A stretch of DNA of 17,244 nucleotides, from positions 1-17,244 of the forward strand of contig JAFGOZ010000543.1 in NCBI GenBank assembly GCA_016926235.1, given 5' to 3'. The DNA comes from Bacteroidales bacterium. Its GTDB lineage: Bacteria > Bacteroidota > Bacteroidia > Bacteroidales > UBA10428. Below, piece after piece: positions 14,322 through 17,244 of the stretch. Position 1 is the stretch's first letter; every line of letters starts with the position of its first letter. The position numbers were made by a program, and so were the translations under genes. Under the pieces are notes generated by a model. The model was not told where the DNA came from and did no database searches. It worked only from the letters and a program-made list of their open reading frames with translations.

Positions 14322-15263
14322 TTATTCCAGATTCAACGATATTTGCTTTCCATTATACCCAAGATACTTACCCGAACTAAATTCAACAAGCGCTTTCCCA
14401 TCGCAGCCACTATGAAAGCTTAGAAATGAATTTCCAAGATCGATAAACGATGTTCCTGCCTTAAAGTTTTGCGACAGCCCATGGCCGCTAACCGGATTAA
14501 CCGTACACAACGAAAAATCGACCTTTGTATCAATGAGTGCATGATACATAATTCCGCCCGATTCGCTGCGAGCCTCAACGATTTGTCCACCTCCGTTTAT
14601 GGTAATTATGTCGTCCAGGACGCTTGCAGTGGTTCCTGACTGGTCTATATCGATAAACCAAACATTTTGTTTTACTATGGCAAACGGATCCGAAGGTTTT
14701 TCTTTATCCAGGCGGCTCATTTCGGAATTAAAAACAAGACTTGTAATGTTACTCAGGTCGAGAATGGTATCTGATCCGTTTCCAACAATGATGTCCTGGT
14801 CGGCAAATACAGCCATTATGCCCTCTTGCTCGCTGCGTTTGATGAAAGGAATGGTATGCAGACCGTATAGTTTGACATCGCCCTCAATGATGTTAATGTT
14901 GGCGAGTAAAATCGATAATATTCCGCCATTGCTAGTCCATAGACCTGCCATTACAATATCCCCCACATTTGTATTAAAGGGAAGAGGATGTGCAGCATCA
15001 ACTTTTACATAAATAAGGCCTGAGTTTTTGTCGAATACTACGTTATTAGGCAGAGGTTTTCCGCTATGCGCAGCCTCGGCAATGGAAACGCAATATCCAA
15101 TGGCTGTAGATGTTTTCAATCCTTGCTGAAGAGACTCTAGTTCGGGTTTTTGATTGTATTTATCGAGCTTTTTGCACGAAATAACGGTAATAGTAAAGAG
15201 AATTGCTGCAATGAACAAGGAAGGAGCAAAACTCTGAATAACATATTTGGCAAATGTTTTCAT
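14322..15263 (-). CDS. Hypothetical lipoprotein, 313 residues
   Basis: A predicted lipoprotein with a long signal peptide (basic MKTFAKYVIQ, hydrophobic FIAAILFTITVISC) whose lipobox is VISC, lipid-modified Cys30, followed by KK. The mature part begins with a polar linker and a helix (ESLQQGLKTSTAIGYCVSIA), then changes to a strand-rich region with many short hydrophobic repeats (GLIYVKVDAAHPLPF, DIVMAGLWTSNGGILSILLA, VWFIDIDQSGTTASVLDDII). This suggests a beta-rich envelope domain. I do not recognise the family. Four cysteines in the mature part besides Cys30 could form disulfides outside the cytoplasm. It stands alone, about 190 bp from copy D and 640 bp from the next gene, with higher GC than the DNA around it, which may mean a separate origin. 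Confidence 0.7.
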   Translation of the reverse strand: MKTFAKYVIQSFAPSLFIAAILFTITVISCKKLDKYNQKPELESLQQGLKTSTAIGYCVSIAEAAHSGKPLPNNVVFDKNSGLIYVKVDAAHPLPFNTNVGDIVMAGLWTSNGGILSILLANINIIEGDVKLYGLHTIPFIKRSEQEGIMAVFADQDIIVGNGSDTILDLSNITSLVFNSEMSRLDKEKPSDPFAIVKQNVWFIDIDQSGTTASVLDDIITINGGGQIVEARSESGGIMYHALIDTKVDFSLCTVNPVSGHGLSQNFKAGTSFIDLGNSFLSFHSGCDGKALVEFSSGKYLGYNGKQISLNLE

Positions 15264-15397
15264 ATTTGGTCAGTTTGTGTAACCCATTTTTAATTCGAGT
15301 TTGGAAGTTTTAATCAAACGACTTTATTCGCAATAACAAATCAAAATATTATCATTGACAACAATCACACTTCTATTATTTATTCATTATTTAAGCC

Positions 15398-15413
15398 TTA
15401 TACTATGTTGAAC
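15398..15413. repeat. Isolated right end of the palindromic family
   Basis: TTATACTATGTTGAAC differs from the right end of copy C (TTATACATTGTTGAAC, 17176-17191) at only two adjacent bases and carries the same GTTGAAC heptamer. No matching left arm is found within about 150 bp, so this looks like a truncated copy. It overlaps the stop codon of the small minus-strand ORF that follows. Confidence 0.4.
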
Positions 15414-15525
15414 GTTTTTTCTTTAGCTGTCTAGGATTTATTTGTATCTGTCCACCTATTGCTATTAACTCCTTAAGTTTTATCAGCCATTTTTCAATTT
15501 CGTCTGTTTTCTCAATAATAAACAC
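15403..15525 (-). CDS. Small ORF, possible toxin (RelE/HigB-like) relic
   Basis: A GTG-started, 40-residue ORF: FIIEKTDEIEKWLIKLKELI, then GGQIQINPRQLKKKRST. The opening resembles the first strand and helix of RelE/HigB-type toxins (ii.tdEf.kWl.kLKd), but the remaining strands of that fold are absent, so a working toxin is unlikely. An 18-bp palindromic site lies just upstream and could be its old operator. No antitoxin gene is visible. The stop codon falls in the isolated right end of the palindromic repeat, again a cassette-like position. It could also be a chance ORF. Confidence 0.3.
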   Translation of the reverse strand: MFIIEKTDEIEKWLIKLKELIAIGGQIQINPRQLKKKRST

Positions 15526-15534
15526 TTACGATTC

Positions 15535-15552
15535 TGTATACAATAGTATACA
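15535..15552. promoter_or_regulatory. Palindromic operator-like site
   Basis: TGTATAC (15535-15541) and GTATACA (15546-15552) form a perfect 7-bp inverted repeat around AATA. It sits 10 bp upstream of the GTG of the small toxin-like ORF. Size and position fit the operator of an autoregulated small operon, but no regulator gene is left nearby. Confidence 0.4.
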
Positions 15553-15758
15553 AATCTATGTATTTTCTTTTTGAAATCACTAAAGATTAAATTCGCTGTT
15601 TTAGGCCTTTATTAAATTGTAACTAACGCCAAGTTTAATTGTTGACTATCTGTCGTTTATGCTTTTCTAGAATTTATCAATTTTTTCGAAAATTCAATCA
15701 CTCATTTGTAGTTACCTTTAGAATTTAATCGGATTCTCTGACGGGAGGGATGAACCAC
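15553..15758. other. AT-rich stretch, nothing recognised
   Basis: About 200 bp with no ORF that has a start and a plausible composition, and no strong hairpin. A phrase AACTAACGCCAAG (from 15620) recalls the left end of the palindromic family but has no partner. Confidence 0.4.
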
Positions 15759-15812
15759 AACGTTGGAAGTATGGGCCGTAAGAGATTACGGCCCACGTCC
15801 GAGACCAACGTT
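15759..15812. repeat. Two-level hairpin with GAGA tetraloop
   Basis: The outer arms AACGTTGG (15759-15766) and CCAACGTT (15805-15812) are exact complements. Inside, GGGCCGTAA (15773-15781) and TTACGGCCC (15786-15794) form a perfect 9-bp stem over a GAGA (GNRA-type) loop. It is GC-rich in an AT-rich setting. It lies about 95 bp beyond the stop of the membrane protein gene, has no U tract on the minus strand, and is more likely an RNA element or mobile-element end than a simple terminator. Confidence 0.6.
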
Positions 15813-15905
15813 AAAAAATCTGATTCGGGCAACAGAATTTCGCGTATGGGTGAACCCCTTATTGGCTAAACCACGTGCTAAAGGCAATCATTTACTCTCT
15901 TATAC

Positions 15906-16358
15906 TTATTTCAAAAGCAAAAGCATTATTGGTAAGACTATTACTAATATCAGCGCATAAATTGATAAAATAATAATTGTGAATATTCCCAAAAATTTAA
16001 ATAGTGATTTCAAATTCCGGAATCCAGTAGTTATTGAAGATAAATCATTGGAATTTAATCCTTGCTTAATTTGTACTGAATAACTGTATAAATAATTTAT
16101 CGGAAAATAATAAATAACAGCAATAATAATATACAAAAAACCAATCATACCCATAGGGAATCCTACTACTGAAAATTTACTTATTTGTGAAGACCCAATC
16201 ATTATAAAAAGTGCTAAAATTATCAGAATACACAGACCAACATAACCTACAATTGCCAGAAATTTCCCCCACTTTGAAGTCTCTAATAAGTAACCATTTA
16301 TTTCTGTTGTAGTAATAAATGAGTTTTCAAACTGTACATTTTTTTCTAAATTATCCAT
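15906..16358 (-). CDS. DUF5362-like membrane protein
   Basis: About 150 residues. A polar N-terminal part (EINGYLLETSKWGKFLAIVGYVG) leads into a first membrane segment (about 33-57), a second (about 70-90, MGMIGFLYIIIAVIYYFPI), a cytoplasmic or periplasmic loop rich in Asn/Ser (YSYSVQIKQGLNSNDLSSITTGFRNLKSLFKFLG) and a C-terminal segment (about 125-150). This order, including the ETSKWGKFL..VGYVG motif and the FRNLKSLFKFLGI segment, fits the small Bacteroidota family DUF5362, whose function is not known. The ATG at 16358 is preferred to the TTG at 16367 nine bases upstream. No partner gene is adjacent. Confidence 0.7.
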   Translation of the reverse strand: MDNLEKNVQFENSFITTTEINGYLLETSKWGKFLAIVGYVGLCILIILALFIMIGSSQISKFSVVGFPMGMIGFLYIIIAVIYYFPINYLYSYSVQIKQGLNSNDLSSITTGFRNLKSLFKFLGIFTIIILSIYALILVIVLPIMLLLLK

Positions 16359-16505
16359 TTTTCCCAATATAATATCCTACTCATAGGCTTTTCGGTAACG
16401 CCCCGTTGTTTCAAGTGGTTTCTGGCTCCACAATTATTTTTACTTAAAAATATAACTTTACGCGATAAATATTATACATACCTCAAATAAATATTTATTT
16501 TAATA

Positions 16506-16677
16506 TCAGGATTCTGTACAATCAGCAATCTTATCATTTTTATCAACCACAAACCAGTTAGCATGATAGCTAATATCAGAATTATCAAATAGGTTAATGT
16601 AAAAAACTTATAGCTAAAATTGCTTTTGTACCTTGAGTTTTAAACTCTTTAGACAGTTGAATTTCTCTTTTTATCAT
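16506..16677 (-). pseudogene. Small ORF broken by one extra base in a T6 run
   Basis: From ATG 16677 the frame reads MIKREIQLSKEFKTQGTKAI and stops soon after the run of six T (A6 at 16601-16606 on the + strand). Removing one T restores a 56-residue frame whose second half reads LFDNSDISYHANWFVVDKND and ends at TGA 16506-16508. The total of 172 bp is 57 codons plus one base. The protein-like composition on both sides of the break supports a real gene that has been disrupted, or a homopolymer error. The family is not recognised. Confidence 0.4.
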
Positions 16678-16685
16678 ATTGCTAT

Positions 16686-16762
16686 TATTGTGGGTTGTCT
16701 TTTAAAATCACACACAGCGCTGCGGTATTTATTTATGATTCTGATTCCGACAACACACAATA
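16686..16762. repeat. 14-bp inverted repeat around a GC-richer core
   Basis: TATTGTGGGTTGTC (16686-16699) and GACAACACACAATA (16749-16762) are complementary except for one position. The 49-bp interior contains CACACACAGCGCTGCGG. It lies upstream of the broken small ORF and resembles the palindromic family in design but shares no clear sequence block with it. Confidence 0.45.
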
Positions 16763-16810
16763 ACGTAAGCATTCGGCGATGAAAAGGCAGGTGATAAAAG
16801 TATTTGTTCA

Positions 16811-16924
16811 TCATGAGCTCAGCCAACAAAGAAGGGCCTCTCTCTGGTTGGCAAAAAAGTCCTTTATGTTCAGGCCGGATTCCTGATACTCCTGAAAGAG
16901 TCGCTTAAATGTTGATAGTGTCAT
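16811..16924 (-). pseudogene. IS66-type orfA (TnpA accessory protein) remnant
   Basis: Encodes 37 residues starting MTLSTFKRLFQEYQESGLNI, then KDFFANQREALLCWLSS. This is the N-terminal helix-turn-helix pattern of the small IS66 family accessory protein (F..L...Y..SGLS.kdFc.n......f.YWlkk). The usual end of the domain is disrupted and a stop follows. The rest of orfA, orfB and the large transposase are absent, and no terminal repeats were found. It is a relic of a past insertion. Confidence 0.5.
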
Positions 16925-17061
16925 TCTCTTTTTTTACCATCAAAGAAACCCCAAGATCTCAAGGCTGGCAATACGTGCGAGGCCGAAGGCTTACTTTCAA
17001 TGTAGTTTCCTTTGATTAATTGTTTGGTATTATTTAGTTGTTTAGTTTTTCTTTAGCTTGC
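16925..17061. other. Noncoding stretch left of copy C
   Basis: No ORF of interest. It probably includes the upstream part of the IS66-type relic. TTTTTCTTTAGCT (about 17046-17058) also occurs after the isolated repeat end near 15415, which may be chance in AT-rich DNA. Confidence 0.35.
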
Positions 17062-17191
17062 CGCTAACGGTTAGTATAAGAATAGTAGCCGACCGCGTGG
17101 CACTTTCCTGTCAAAATACATGAAAGTTGAAGCGGGCTACAACCCTTGAATTTACTACTATTTCGGCTATTATTTTTATACATTGTTGAAC
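17062..17191. repeat. Palindromic intergenic element, copy C (attC-like, best preserved)
   Basis: GTATAAGAATAGTAGCCG (17074-17091) pairs over 18 bp with CGGCTATTATTTTTATAC (17164-17181), with only two G.T positions. Inside, GTAGCC (17085-17090) can pair with GGCTAC (17135-17140). The centre is a hairpin of ACTTTCCTGT (17102-17111) and ACATGAAAGT (17118-17127) with one mismatch. The right end is GTTGAAC (17185-17191), fitting the GTTRRRY core; the left end is GCTAAC followed by GGTTAG. Confidence 0.75.
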
Positions 17192-17244
17192 TAAATCCCT
17201 TCGGGATAGCATAAAATCAAAATTAGTATAAATCTTTTTAGTCA
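17183..17244. repeat. Conserved flank of copy C, cut by the window end
   Basis: The 24-base block 17183-17206 equals 13198-13221, and the last ten bases of the window, TTTTTAGTCA, equal 13247-13256. The window therefore stops inside or at the edge of a repeated unit, and the next gene to the right probably continues the same cassette-like array. Confidence 0.6.

Noticed and set aside
14599..15012. + strand ORF of 137 codons
   Set aside because: It is antisense to the 313-residue lipoprotein, whose signal peptide, lipobox and codon use are much more convincing.
15759..15812. Group II intron domain V
   Set aside because: The GNRA loop and the ACGTCC following the stem recall domain V, but the stem is perfect where domain V has a two-base bulge, and the AGC catalytic triad is absent.
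15763..15960. + strand ORF of 65 codons
   Set aside because: It begins inside the two-level hairpin and ends in the antisense of the membrane protein; its apparent peptide comes from the palindrome.
12187..17244. CRISPR array
   Set aside because: The repeats are long, few, unevenly spaced and enclose genes; there are no short regular direct repeats with unique spacers and no cas genes.

Overview
The window comes from a member of the Bacteroidota, probably a Bacteroidales/Marinilabiliales-type environmental species. The evidence is an Oar-like TonB-dependent receptor, a protein with a type IX secretion C-terminal sorting domain, lipoproteins with Bacteroidota-style lipoboxes (signal-peptide Cys followed by KK or NL), a DUF5362-like membrane protein, AT-rich intergenic DNA, and a TAnnTTTG-like -7 promoter element. 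No rRNA, tRNA, CRISPR array, integrase or complete transposase is visible.

Layout. 1-2622 is the 3' part of a large TonB-dependent receptor gene, closed by a strong hairpin terminator. 2906-6695 holds four minus-strand genes: a cysteine hydrolase of the isochorismatase family, an AraC-type regulator paired with a small cupin protein, and a lipoprotein carboxylesterase. 6860-7108 is a weak orphan ORF. 7344-9101 is a secreted type IX cargo protein with a beta-helix-like body. 9102-9909 holds a broken gene and a terminator-like hairpin. 9910-10341 is a small exported protein. 10477-11421 (minus) is a zinc-less MDR-family oxidoreductase, and 11712-12125 (minus) a double-length tautomerase.

From about 12.19 kb to the window end the character changes. 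Single genes, truncated genes and gene relics are separated by large imperfect palindromes of one degenerate family: copy A at 12187-12252, B at 13075-13206, D at 14010-14130 and C at 17062-17191. They are about 65-135 bp long and fold into long stems with internal hairpins. Several carry end heptamers of the integron attC type (RYYYAAC ... GTTRRRY). On the minus strand, the direction in which most genes here read, the repeat lies directly after the gene, as attC sites follow cassette genes. The contents are a lipoprotein, the C-terminal half of a CDP-alcohol phosphatidyltransferase joined to a group II-intron-like segment, a second lipoprotein, a small toxin-like relic with a palindromic operator-like site, a membrane protein, a frameshifted small ORF and an IS66 orfA relic. 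I read this half as an integrase-less, cassette-like accessory region undergoing gain and decay. That is inference from the sequence alone.

The left half reads as a normal variable metabolic region. The cupin/AraC pair is probably one transcription unit, and a perfect 13-bp inverted repeat covers the cupin start codon. No single pathway links the enzymes (hydrolase, esterase, oxidoreductase, tautomerase). Each looks like a stand-alone small-molecule or detoxification function.
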